42,613 nt of DNA from the NCBI GenBank assembly GCA_028287865.1, contig JAQBOU010000071.1, positions 1 through 42,613 of the forward strand. Direction: 5' to 3'. The DNA comes from Mucilaginibacter sp. GTDB taxonomy: Bacteria > Bacteroidota > Bacteroidia > Sphingobacteriales > Sphingobacteriaceae. The position numbers were made by a program, and so were the translations under genes. This document shows positions 19,450 to 27,083 of this stretch, piece by piece. Each line of letters opens with the position of its first letter. Position 1 is the first letter of the stretch. Below the pieces are notes generated by a model. The model worked only from the letters and a program-made list of their open reading frames with translations, searched no databases and was not told where the DNA came from.

Positions 19450-20686
19450 CTCTTAACATTAATGCGCCTACGGTTACATTTGTGCGGCTATCAATAATGA
19501 TGGCTCCGCCGTTTGCCTTGTTATCCTGGTATAAATCAAAAGCTAATGGCTCGGCAGTTTTAATTATTATCCGGCCGATATCATTCAGCTTAAAATCTTC
19601 ATTGTACTCTTTTTCAAGCGTGTTGATATTTACCTTATACAATATTTCCTGTATGCGGCAACGGGTAACTTTGCTGTTATGCTGAATAAAATAAGTGTGT
19701 GCGGTATCAAGGGCACGGGTATCCATCCAGCATAGGTCTGCTTCAATTAATTGAGATACTTCCGGTTGGTATTGGGTATTTACCAAAATATCGCCGCGGC
19801 TTATATCTATTTCATCTTTCAGATGGATCGTTACTGACATTCCTGCAAAAGCTTCCTGGGGTTCTTTATCGAGTAATTCAATTTTTTCAATTGTTGAATT
19901 AAATCCTGAGGGTAACACTGTTACCTTATCGTTTACTTTAAAAGATCCGCTGGAAACCCGACCGGCATAGCCACGGTAATCATGCAGTTCTTCTGTTTGC
20001 GGACGTACCACCCATTGTACCGGGAAACGGGCATGGGCTTTACTGTCGTCAACCTGAATAGTAACCGTTTCAAGAAAATGTAATAAACTGTCACCATTAT
20101 ACCAGTTGATGTTTAATGACGGATGCACAATGTTATCACCCTTTAAAGCGCTTACCGGGATATAATTCACATTTTTAAGTCCAACCTTTTCAGCAAGGAC
20201 TTTATAATCATTTACAATTTTGTTATAAACATCCTCGCTGAAATCTACCATATCCATTTTATTTACGCAAACCACTACCTGCGGCAAGCCCAGGAGCGCT
20301 ACTAAAAACGAATGGCGGATAGTTTGTTCAATAACCCCTTTACGGGCATCAATAAGGATGATAGCAAGGTTAGCGTTTGAGGCGCCTGTAACCATGTTAC
20401 GGGTGTATTGTATGTGGCCCGGTGTATCAGCAATAATAAATTTGCGTTTATCGGTCTGAAAATATTTATAGGCTACATCAATGGTGATTCCCTGTTCCCG
20501 TTCGGCTTTTAAGCCGTCTGTTAAAATTGCAAGGTCGATGCTGCCGTCATCATTTTTACGGTTGGAGCTATGCAATGCTTCCAGCTGATCGGCTAAAATA
20601 GACTCACTATCATACAGTAAGCGCCCTATAAGGGTGCTTTTCCCATCATCAACACTGCCGGCAGTAATAAATTTTAATATATCCAT
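19436..20686 (-). CDS. cysN: Sulfate adenylyltransferase subunit 1, GTPase (CysN)
   Basis: 416 residues. This is the GTPase subunit that drives ATP sulfurylase (CysDN), which makes APS from sulfate and ATP in the cytoplasm. EF-Tu-like G motifs are present: GSVDDGKS (10-17), DTPGH (87-91), NKMD (142-145). Beta-barrel domains II and III follow. There is no C-terminal APS kinase domain, and the protein is at the short end for CysN (E. coli CysN is about 475). Last gene of the operon, 152 bp after cysD; that unusually large gap is filled by a repeat. Start ATG at 20686 is the only sensible one upstream of the P-loop. Confidence 0.96.
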   Translation of the reverse strand: MDILKFITAGSVDDGKSTLIGRLLYDSESILADQLEALHSSNRKNDDGSIDLAILTDGLKAEREQGITIDVAYKYFQTDKRKFIIADTPGHIQYTRNMVTGASNANLAIILIDARKGVIEQTIRHSFLVALLGLPQVVVCVNKMDMVDFSEDVYNKIVNDYKVLAEKVGLKNVNYIPVSALKGDNIVHPSLNINWYNGDSLLHFLETVTIQVDDSKAHARFPVQWVVRPQTEELHDYRGYAGRVSSGSFKVNDKVTVLPSGFNSTIEKIELLDKEPQEAFAGMSVTIHLKDEIDISRGDILVNTQYQPEVSQLIEADLCWMDTRALDTAHTYFIQHNSKVTRCRIQEILYKVNINTLEKEYNEDFKLNDIGRIIIKTAEPLAFDLYQDNKANGGAIIIDSRTNVTVGALMLRGISD

Positions 20687-20695
20687 GTTGTTTTA

Positions 20696-20838
20696 TTTCG
20701 GATTTACGATTTACGATTTCGGATTGTTTAAAGAACCTTTAATTCGAAGTCGTAATTCTAAATCGTTGTATATTTCGGATTTTTGATTTCGGAGTGAGGT
20801 ACCCTTCAAATCTAAAATCGTAACTCTAAAATCGCAAA
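20696..20838 (-). repeat. REP-like repeat in the cysD-cysN spacer
   Basis: The spacer has iterated words CGGATTTACGATTTACGATT and GGATTTTTGATTTCGG. Further on come inverted counterparts such as TCGTAATTCTAAATCG and TCTAAAATCGTAACTC. The words can fold into imperfect hairpins in the mRNA between two genes whose products form one complex. Non-coding in all frames. Confidence 0.6.
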
Positions 20839-21744
20839 TCAAAAATATCCTCCTTTTTTGCGGTCTTCCATGGCGGCTTCCGAAACTTTATCGTCCATGC
20901 GGGCACCGCGTTCGCTTATTTTGGAGGCGCTTATTTCATCAATGATATCGTCAATATGATAAGCGTATGATTCTACCGCAGCGGTACAGGTCATATCACC
21001 CACGGTACGGAAGCGTACATTTTGGCTGGTGATCACATCTTCTTCATCCATATTTAAAAATGGTGAAGCTGCCATTAATTGTCCGTTGCGGGTGATACAG
21101 TCCCGTTCGTGTGCAAAATAAATAGAAGGTAATTCTATTTTTTCTCTGCGGATATAGTTCCAAACATCCAGCTCCGTCCAGTTACTGATAGGAAACACCC
21201 TTACGTTTTCGCCCTTGTGGATCTTGCCGTTAAAAATATTCCAGAGCTCAGGCCGTTGGCGTTTTGGATCCCATTGGCCGAACTCGTCCCTTACCGAAAA
21301 TATACGTTCTTTGGCCCTTGCTTTTTCTTCATCACGGCGTGCGCCGCCAATACAGGCATCAAACTGGTGTTTTGCAATAGTATCCAGTAGGGTAACGGTT
21401 TGTAAAGCGTTACGACTGGCGTTTTTGCCTTTTTGTTCCACCACCTTGCCTTCATCAATGGAATCCTGCACGTGGCCAATGATCAATTTTTCGCCAATGC
21501 GTTTAATCATGGCATCGCGGTATTCAATGGTTTCAATAAAATTATGGCCGGTATCGATATGTACTAACGGAAAAGGAAATTTCCCCGGTCTGAAAGCCTT
21601 TTCGGCCAACCGTACCAGGGTAATAGAATCTTTTCCACCCGAAAACAGCAGGGCAGGTTTTTCGAACTGACCAGCTACTTCGCGCAGAATGTATATCGCT
21701 TCTGCCTCTAACTCATCTAAATAATTCAGTTGATGTTTATTCAT
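20839..21744 (-). CDS. cysD: Sulfate adenylyltransferase subunit 2 (CysD)
   Basis: 301 residues, usual length for the catalytic subunit of ATP sulfurylase. An N-type ATP pyrophosphatase PP-loop SGGKDS lies at 35-40. The conserved blocks IDTGHNFIETI, CIGGARRDEEKARAKERIFS and the RGARMDDKVSEAAMEDRKKGGYF C-terminus are all present. It transfers AMP from ATP to sulfate with CysN. The start overlaps the cysH stop by four bases (ATGA at 21741-21744), indicating translational coupling. Confidence 0.97.
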   Translation of the reverse strand: MNKHQLNYLDELEAEAIYILREVAGQFEKPALLFSGGKDSITLVRLAEKAFRPGKFPFPLVHIDTGHNFIETIEYRDAMIKRIGEKLIIGHVQDSIDEGKVVEQKGKNASRNALQTVTLLDTIAKHQFDACIGGARRDEEKARAKERIFSVRDEFGQWDPKRQRPELWNIFNGKIHKGENVRVFPISNWTELDVWNYIRREKIELPSIYFAHERDCITRNGQLMAASPFLNMDEEDVITSQNVRFRTVGDMTCTAAVESYAYHIDDIIDEISASKISERGARMDDKVSEAAMEDRKKGGYF

Positions 21745-22460
21745 TTTTCAATAACTTCATTAACTCCATGCAGACCGCACTCTTTTTTCGATTGGTCTTC
21801 CCACCACCATCGGCCGGCCCTGAAATCTTCGCCAGGTTGTACCGCCCTGGTGCAGGGGGCGCAACCGATGCTTGGAAATCCCCTGTCATGCAGCGTATTA
21901 TAAGGTACGTTGTATTTTTTAATATAGTCTTTTACTTCATCCAGCGTCCAGTTATAGATGGGATGAAATTTAACCAATTGATTTTGATCATCCCACTCCA
22001 CATTGTCCATAAACTGCCTGTTTACTGATTGTTCTGCACGGATACCGGTGATCCAGCATTTGTTGCCGGCCAATGCTCGCTTTAAAGGTTCAATTTTACG
22101 AATTCCGCAGCACTCTTTACGGTTTTCTACAGATTCATAAAAACTATTTGGCCCTTTAGCGTTTACCATTTGTTCCAGCAACTCGTTATTGGGATAAAAA
22201 GCATGGATAGGCTTACCATATATTTCCATCGTGCGGTTCCATACATAATAGGTTTCAGGGAACAGTCTTCCTGTTTCGAGCGTGAAAATTTTTATTGGCA
22301 GGTTGTTAGCGAAGATCATGTGAGTAATTACCTGGTCTTCCCATCCAAAGCTGGTTGAAAATACAATTTCGCCATGGAAAATATCCGACAAAAGCGTTAA
22401 TGCCTCCACCGGATTAAGCCCCGCTGTTTCTTTTTTAATATTTTCTGATAAATCACTCAT
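21741..22460 (-). CDS. cysH: Phosphoadenylyl/adenylyl-sulfate reductase, 4Fe-4S APS type (CysH)
   Basis: 239 residues. Cysteines are C117-C118 (KECCGIRK), C200-x2-C203 (IGCAPC) and C228 in ECGLH. The CC...CxxC set is the 4Fe-4S ligand pattern of assimilatory APS reductases and is absent from PAPS-specific enzymes of the E. coli type; ECGLH holds the catalytic cysteine. It therefore most likely reduces APS to sulfite directly, which fits the absence of a cysC kinase in the operon. It lies 10 bp downstream of the fusion gene and overlaps cysD by four bases. Needs thioredoxin or a similar reductant, by family. Confidence 0.95.
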   Translation of the reverse strand: MSDLSENIKKETAGLNPVEALTLLSDIFHGEIVFSTSFGWEDQVITHMIFANNLPIKIFTLETGRLFPETYYVWNRTMEIYGKPIHAFYPNNELLEQMVNAKGPNSFYESVENRKECCGIRKIEPLKRALAGNKCWITGIRAEQSVNRQFMDNVEWDDQNQLVKFHPIYNWTLDEVKDYIKKYNVPYNTLHDRGFPSIGCAPCTRAVQPGEDFRAGRWWWEDQSKKECGLHGVNEVIEK

Positions 22461-22470
22461 TCTGCCTTTA

Positions 22471-23979
22471 TTATAAAACCTTTGTTAAAAAGGCTACTAT
22501 GCTTTTTATACTTATTAATATTACAATTATTGCTACCGAAATCATGATGGCCTTTGCCGATATACGGTTTGAGATTTTAGCAGCGATAGGAGATGCAATG
22601 GCACTGCCTATTACCAGGCCAGCAACAGCTTCCCAGTGATGCGTGTTGAGCATTGTAAAAAAGGTGATAGAGCTCATCACAGCGATAAAAAAACGAGATA
22701 GTTTTACAGTACCTAATGAAAAACGTGGGTGCCTGCCCCCGGCAATTAATGTTGATAACACGATAGAACCCCATCCGCCGCCGCCAACTGCATCAATAAA
22801 ACCACCGCCCAGCCCCAATAAAGGAATATTTTTTATTTTTTCGGATGATTTTTTAACACCTGTTTTAAATGCTTTTGAAAGGATAACTAAACCCAGTATC
22901 AATGTATATAATGATACAAATGGTTTTGTATACTGGCTATAATGCTCTAACGATGAGAGTAAATAAGCGCCTGTTACCGCACCGATAATCCCCGGAATAA
23001 GCAACAGTTTAAATAATTTCCAGTTGATATTGCCCATCCGATAGTGCATCCAGCCAGCTATGCCGTTGCTCATTATTTCTGACAGATGGACGCCCATGCT
23101 TGCGGAAGCAGGAGGGATGCCCATTGACAGCGAAAACGTTGTCGAAGTAACCCCATACGACATGCCAATAGCTCCATCAATAAGAGCGAATACAAAACCA
23201 GCACCCAGGAAATAATAAAAAAGTGGATTTATGGCTTCTACATAATTCTTAAACTCCGGTTGTTTAAGCCATAAAACTGTTATAGCTACTAATATTGATA
23301 TTACGATAGTTCCCCATATCAACCATATAAAATTCTTTTTTTCAGGCTGTTTGGGCGCTACCAGTACAGCGGTAACTTCGTTAAGCTTTTTAACTTTTGA
23401 TGCAAAATCGCCATTAAGTGAATTGCGTAACGCACTCACTTGCTGCAGGGAATTATCCAGTTCATCAGGTAACCCTTCATTTAAAATCTCTTTAAGGCGT
23501 TTAGCAATGGTGGGGGACTTTCCGTTGGTTGAAATAGCTATTTTTAAATCGCCTTTCTGAACAATGGAACCAAGGTAAAAATCACAAAGCTCGGGCTTGT
23601 CGGCAACGTTGATAAGCAATTTGCGGTCGTGTGCAGATTGCCTGATAAAATTATTCAACTCACCGTCATTGGTTGCAGCTATTACAACATCGGCATTGTT
23701 CAGGTCGGCATCACTAAAAGCCTTTTGTACAATGGTAATTCCCTTATAATCAACGGCCAGCGCCTGTACCTCAGGTAAAACCGCTAAAGCAATAACAGTT
23801 ACGCTTGCACCCGGACTATTATGCAAAATGGCAGTCAGCTTTTCGAGGCCGACGTTGCCTGCACCAATAAGCACGGTATGCAACTCATTCAATTTTAAAA
23901 AAACCGGAAACAATGTATTGCCTTCGGCTTTTTTGTTTTGAACGATGCTTAACTTTTTATCCTTCGGCAACAATGTCAT
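22471..23979 (-). CDS. Fusion: precorrin-2 dehydrogenase (siroheme synthase N-domain) + TauE/SafE-type membrane transporter
   Basis: 502 residues from the ATG at 23979. Residues ~22-210 are the CysG-N/Met8-type NAD-dependent precorrin-2 dehydrogenase/ferrochelatase: VLIGAGNVGLEKL with GAGNVG at 39-44, AATNDGELN, and STNGKSPTIAKRLKEIL. A TM at about 217-238 follows. Residues ~255-502 form a TSUP (TauE/SafE) transporter with GAGFVFALIDGAIGMSYGV and several more TM segments. One polypeptide thus combines a siroheme step with an anion transporter, probably for sulfate, sulfite or a related sulfur anion (inferred). An upstream in-frame ATG at 24036 would add 19 residues with no family resemblance; the 23979 start gives a 23-bp overlap with the methyltransferase gene. 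No frameshift is seen between the domains. Confidence 0.9.
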   Translation of the reverse strand: MTLLPKDKKLSIVQNKKAEGNTLFPVFLKLNELHTVLIGAGNVGLEKLTAILHNSPGASVTVIALAVLPEVQALAVDYKGITIVQKAFSDADLNNADVVIAATNDGELNNFIRQSAHDRKLLINVADKPELCDFYLGSIVQKGDLKIAISTNGKSPTIAKRLKEILNEGLPDELDNSLQQVSALRNSLNGDFASKVKKLNEVTAVLVAPKQPEKKNFIWLIWGTIVISILVAITVLWLKQPEFKNYVEAINPLFYYFLGAGFVFALIDGAIGMSYGVTSTTFSLSMGIPPASASMGVHLSEIMSNGIAGWMHYRMGNINWKLFKLLLIPGIIGAVTGAYLLSSLEHYSQYTKPFVSLYTLILGLVILSKAFKTGVKKSSEKIKNIPLLGLGGGFIDAVGGGGWGSIVLSTLIAGGRHPRFSLGTVKLSRFFIAVMSSITFFTMLNTHHWEAVAGLVIGSAIASPIAAKISNRISAKAIMISVAIIVILISIKSIVAFLTKVL

Positions 23980-24748
23980 AAAATTCTTTAATAGGTTGGT
24001 ATTGAGGATGTAAGGATACCACGTCGCCAAACACAATTAAAGCAGGTGAAGTGATCTTCTTTTCTTCCACCACTTCAACTATGGTATCCACTATTCCGAT
24101 AGCTACCTTTTCATTTACGGTCGACCCGCTTTGAATTACCGCTACCGGCAGCTTGTTTTTACCTTCTTTCTTAAATATCTCCGTAATTTCTGCAAGTTTA
24201 TGGATTCCCATCAAAACCACAACAGTAGCCCTGCTGCGTGCAGCCTCATAAATATCATTCGACACCTTGCCACTGACAGTAGTGCCGGTAACTACCCAAA
24301 AGCTTTCACTTAAACCACGGTGTGTAACCGGGATATTCTGCATGCCCGGAACACCTATTGAACTGGATATACCCGGAATAACCTGCGCAGGAATGCTATA
24401 AGATGCGGCATAATCAAGCTCTTCAAATCCACGTCCAAAAACAAAAGGATCACCGCCTTTAAGACGCACTACATGCCCATAATTAATGGCATAATCAATC
24501 ATTAGCTTATTCACTGCATCCTGCGAATAGGAATGATCCCCAGAGCGTTTGCCCACATAAACTTTTGTTGCATGTGCAGGGGCAAATTCAAGTAGTTCTT
24601 CGTTAACCAATGCATCATACAAAACAACATCTGCTGTTTTTAACGCTTTTAGCCCCTTCAAAGTGATCAGGTCGGCATCACCCGGCCCGGCACCGACTAA
24701 AGTGATACGGGGTTCTTTTATTTCTTTTTTTGTTAATGTATCTATCAT
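23957..24748 (-). CDS. cobA: Uroporphyrinogen-III C-methyltransferase (SUMT)
   Basis: 263 residues, normal for a stand-alone SUMT. Family motifs are VGAGPGDADLITLKG (GAGPG at 19-23), VRLKGGDPFVFGRG (94-107) and GIPVTHRG-like NIPVTHRGLSESFWVVTGTT. It adds two methyl groups from SAM to uroporphyrinogen III, giving precorrin-2. The downstream fusion gene oxidises precorrin-2 towards siroheme, the cofactor of the upstream sulfite reductase. The start overlaps the sulfite reductase stop by four bases (24745-24748). Its product matters for the pathway only together with the two neighbours. Confidence 0.96.
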   Translation of the reverse strand: MIDTLTKKEIKEPRITLVGAGPGDADLITLKGLKALKTADVVLYDALVNEELLEFAPAHATKVYVGKRSGDHSYSQDAVNKLMIDYAINYGHVVRLKGGDPFVFGRGFEELDYAASYSIPAQVIPGISSSIGVPGMQNIPVTHRGLSESFWVVTGTTVSGKVSNDIYEAARSRATVVVLMGIHKLAEITEIFKKEGKNKLPVAVIQSGSTVNEKVAIGIVDTIVEVVEEKKITSPALIVFGDVVSLHPQYQPIKEFYDIVAEG

Positions 24749-26838
24749 GATTGTACCAATTCCTCTCTTTTTGTCTTAACAGTTGTTAAAAAATCAGTGG
24801 CTTGCTTAATGTAGCTTTTTGCAAACTCTTCCGATGGTTCGTTTTTATTGATCTGCAATACCAGGTCGTTAAATGTGCCGTCTATTTTAATTTCGGCTGT
24901 GCTAACAAAACTATTATCAAACTCGCGGATAATCCCGGTTTGTGTACTGCTGTTAATATTTTTATCGAGCAATAAAGCCTTGGCCGAACTTACAAAGACG
25001 TTATAAGCGTGGTAAATAGAATCAGCCCACCTGCTTTCTGCAAATGCCTCGTTTGCCCAACCCAATTTTTCGTCCGATTCATACAACAGGGTAGCTACCA
25101 GATCAATTACTACACCAGCACATTCCCCTACACCAATAGCCGTAGCAAATGTTTCCTGGTGACCCCAGTCAACAAATTCATCATCGGTTAAAGTAGTTAG
25201 GTCTGCAAGTGGTTTCAATAGCTGATAAAAATAATCCTTGCCCTGCCTGTCATAGTAGGCATGAAAAGTTTCGTTTTCAAATGCATTTTCTTTGTAGTTA
25301 TCAAGCACCTCCCTTAAAACATGCGTTGCACGTTTGGCCGGAACTTTAATGATCTTTTCAGCTGCACGTCCAACGCCGTCACCAACGGTGCCTCCGCCTA
25401 AAAGCACCTGTACGGATGGCAATACTTTGGTACCAGCCTTCAACGAACTTCCATGAAAACCGATATGTGCCAATCCGTGCTGACCGCATGAGTTCATACA
25501 TCCGCTGATCTTTATTTTTATCTCTTTGTTATAGATGAAGTCTTCGTATTCATTATAAATCAAATCCTCCAGCACACGGGAAAGGGTCATACTATTAGAA
25601 ATACCCAGGTTACAGGTATCTGTACCGGGGCAGGTAGTTACATCTGCAGGGCTGTCAAATCCGGGAGCGGCTAAATCAATGGCTGCAAGGCCGGCATATA
25701 ATGCAGGCAATGCCTCTTTACGTACATATTTAAGCAGCAAGCCCTGGTTTTGGGTAATACGGATCTCATCAGCAATATAAGGCCTTACCGCAGCTACAAA
25801 TTTGCGGGCGGTAGCCGATGGAATATCGCCAACAGGAACTTTTACATATACACCATAAAAGCCCTTTTGCTTTTGCTCAAACACATTGGTAGCCAGCCAT
25901 TGTTCATAGCGGAAGGGGTTGTCGATCACAACTTCCCTAATTGCCGACTGTTCAGGAAGAGCGGGAGCAGGAACTGTGTCCCGGTTGATTTTGTATGATT
26001 TTACCTTTAATGCTTTTCTTTCGGCCTGAGCGAGCGATAAAACTTCAGGTAAACCAATTTTTTGTATCAGGTATTTAAGTCGCGCCTTGTTACGGTTATT
26101 GCGTTCGCCATGGCGGTCAAATACACGGATAATGGCTTCTATGTAGGGGATTAATTCATCTTCGGGTAAAAAGTCTTCCACAATACTCGCCAGTAAAGGC
26201 TGAGCACCGAGGCCGCCACCTAAAAGCACCTTAAAACCCCGCTCATTATTTTCATTCAATTTAGGAATCACACCAATATCATGAATGTATGAAAATGCGG
26301 TATCCGCTTCGCTTGATGAAAAAGAAATTTTGAATTTACGGCCCATATCCTGGCAAATAGGGTTCCGTAAAAAATATTCAAACGTAGCCTGCGCATAAGG
26401 CGATACATCAAAAGGTTCCAACGGATCAATACCGGCAGCGGGGGAGGCGGTTACATTTCTAACTGTATTTCCGCAGGCTTCCCGTAAGGTAATATCGTCC
26501 TGCTCTAACTTAGCCCACAACTGCGGAGTACGATCAAGACTTACATAGTGGATCTGAATATCCTGGCGGGTGGTTAAGTGCAAATTACTGCTTGCAAATT
26601 CGTCAGAAATATCAGCAATACGCAGTAACTGTTTAAAAGTAACCTTACCAAAAGGTAATTTTATACGTATCATTTGCACGCCGGGCTGCCTTTGTCCGTA
26701 AATGCCTCTTGCAAGGCGCAGACTCCTGAACTTTTCATCATGGATCTTTCCTTCACGAAAAGCCCTGATCTTTTTTTCAAGGTCGATAATGTCTTTTTCA
26801 ACTACCGGGTTCTCCAGTTCGGTTCTGAAGCTTTGCAT
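24745..26838 (-). CDS. Siroheme 4Fe-4S sulfite/nitrite reductase with C-terminal helical (HEPN-like) extension
   Basis: 697 residues. Two ferredoxin-like half-domain repeats are followed by the siroheme/4Fe-4S ligands C403-x5-C409 (TCPGTDTC) and C447-x3-C451 (GCMNSCG). By operon context it reduces sulfite to sulfide (6 electrons); family homology alone cannot exclude nitrite. After the catalytic part (about 520), residues ~565-697 are an added helical region with WADSIYHAYNVFVSSAKALLL, resembling HEPN-type domains, not found in the plain enzymes of ~550-600 aa. First structural gene of the operon, 24 bp after the U-tailed attenuator hairpin. Start ATG at 26838 is followed by a typical N-terminus. 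Confidence 0.92.
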   Translation of the reverse strand: MQSFRTELENPVVEKDIIDLEKKIRAFREGKIHDEKFRSLRLARGIYGQRQPGVQMIRIKLPFGKVTFKQLLRIADISDEFASSNLHLTTRQDIQIHYVSLDRTPQLWAKLEQDDITLREACGNTVRNVTASPAAGIDPLEPFDVSPYAQATFEYFLRNPICQDMGRKFKISFSSSEADTAFSYIHDIGVIPKLNENNERGFKVLLGGGLGAQPLLASIVEDFLPEDELIPYIEAIIRVFDRHGERNNRNKARLKYLIQKIGLPEVLSLAQAERKALKVKSYKINRDTVPAPALPEQSAIREVVIDNPFRYEQWLATNVFEQKQKGFYGVYVKVPVGDIPSATARKFVAAVRPYIADEIRITQNQGLLLKYVRKEALPALYAGLAAIDLAAPGFDSPADVTTCPGTDTCNLGISNSMTLSRVLEDLIYNEYEDFIYNKEIKIKISGCMNSCGQHGLAHIGFHGSSLKAGTKVLPSVQVLLGGGTVGDGVGRAAEKIIKVPAKRATHVLREVLDNYKENAFENETFHAYYDRQGKDYFYQLLKPLADLTTLTDDEFVDWGHQETFATAIGVGECAGVVIDLVATLLYESDEKLGWANEAFAESRWADSIYHAYNVFVSSAKALLLDKNINSSTQTGIIREFDNSFVSTAEIKIDGTFNDLVLQINKNEPSEEFAKSYIKQATDFLTTVKTKREELVQS

Positions 26839-26862
26839 AATGTGGAATTAATTTTATGATAT

Positions 26863-26894
26863 AAAAAAGTCTCTTTGGCTAACGCTAAAGAGAC
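26863..26894 (-). terminator. Attenuator terminator ahead of the sulfate reduction operon
   Basis: On the minus strand GTCTCTTT (26894-26887) pairs perfectly with AAAGAGAC (26876-26869), extended by GC/GC around a GTTA loop. Six U follow (26868-26863). It lies between the leader peptide stop and the sulfite reductase ATG, not after a gene, so it must be conditional for the operon to be expressed. Confidence 0.85.
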
Positions 26895-26966
26895 CTATAC
26901 TTTAAATATGTTTAAATAAAGCCTCTATAGTTTGCCCTGTGTACAGCAACACACCATAGCTTTATT
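26869..26966 (-). promoter_or_regulatory. Cys-responsive transcription attenuator: alternative RNA pairings
   Basis: Three mutually exclusive pairings can be drawn. 1:2 is AATAAAGC (26966-26959) with GCTTTATT (26922-26915), 8 bp, plus TATGG with CTATA inside. 2:3 is CTTTA (26921-26917) with TAAAG (26904-26900), together with AGAG (26926-26923) with CTCT (26892-26889). 3:4 is the terminator stem. A ribosome stalled at the Cys codons would cover arm 1, allow 2:3 and block the terminator. A ribosome at the stop codon would cover arm 2 and allow the terminator. Drawn by eye; energies not computed. Confidence 0.7.
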
Positions 26967-26990
26967 AGTTTTAGGATCGTGTTTTTTCAT
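26925..26990 (-). CDS. Cysteine leader peptide (21 aa, Cys-Cys-Cys)
   Basis: The ATG at 26990 opens a 21-codon frame reading MKKHDPKTNKAMV, then three consecutive Cys codons (TGT TGC TGT, 26951-26943), then TQGKL and TAG (26927-26925). Three adjacent cysteines in so short a peptide directly upstream of cysteine-precursor biosynthesis genes and a U-tailed terminator are the hallmark of an amino-acid attenuator. Arm 1 (AATAAAGC, 26966-26959) lies just 5' of the Cys codons. Arm 2 (GCTTTATT, 26922-26915) lies just 3' of the stop, within reach of a terminating ribosome. The peptide itself probably has no function after synthesis. Analogous polycysteine leaders are known in mycobacteria; I know of none described in this phylum. 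Confidence 0.82.
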   Translation of the reverse strand: MKKHDPKTNKAMVCCCTQGKL

Positions 26991-26999
26991 TTGATATGA

Positions 27000-27018
27000 C
27001 AAATATATACATAGTATA
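27000..27018 (-). promoter_or_regulatory. Probable promoter (-7 box) with overlapping dyad for the leader transcript
   Basis: On the minus strand TATATTTG (27007-27000) fits the Bacteroidota -7 consensus TAnnTTTG; no clear TTTG -33 box is seen at the right distance. Transcription would begin within about 5-8 bases of the leader ATG at 26990, making the leader mRNA almost leaderless. The perfect dyad TATAC-ATA-GTATA (27006-27018) overlaps the upstream edge and could be an operator. Confidence 0.5.
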
Positions 27019-27083
27019 CGGAAGTAGTAGAATTTATTTGAAATTAATAGCTTTTTACCTTCCAATTACAATATTGATCCGGA

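Noticed and set aside
23980..24036. Upstream start of the dehydrogenase-transporter fusion (19 extra residues)
   Set aside because: It would lie wholly inside the methyltransferase gene and the added residues do not look like the family's N-terminus.
26863..26990. SAM or other metabolite riboswitch upstream of the sulfite reductase gene
   Set aside because: No S-box-like conserved core or multi-helix junction is visible, whereas the Cys codons and competing arms explain the terminator fully.
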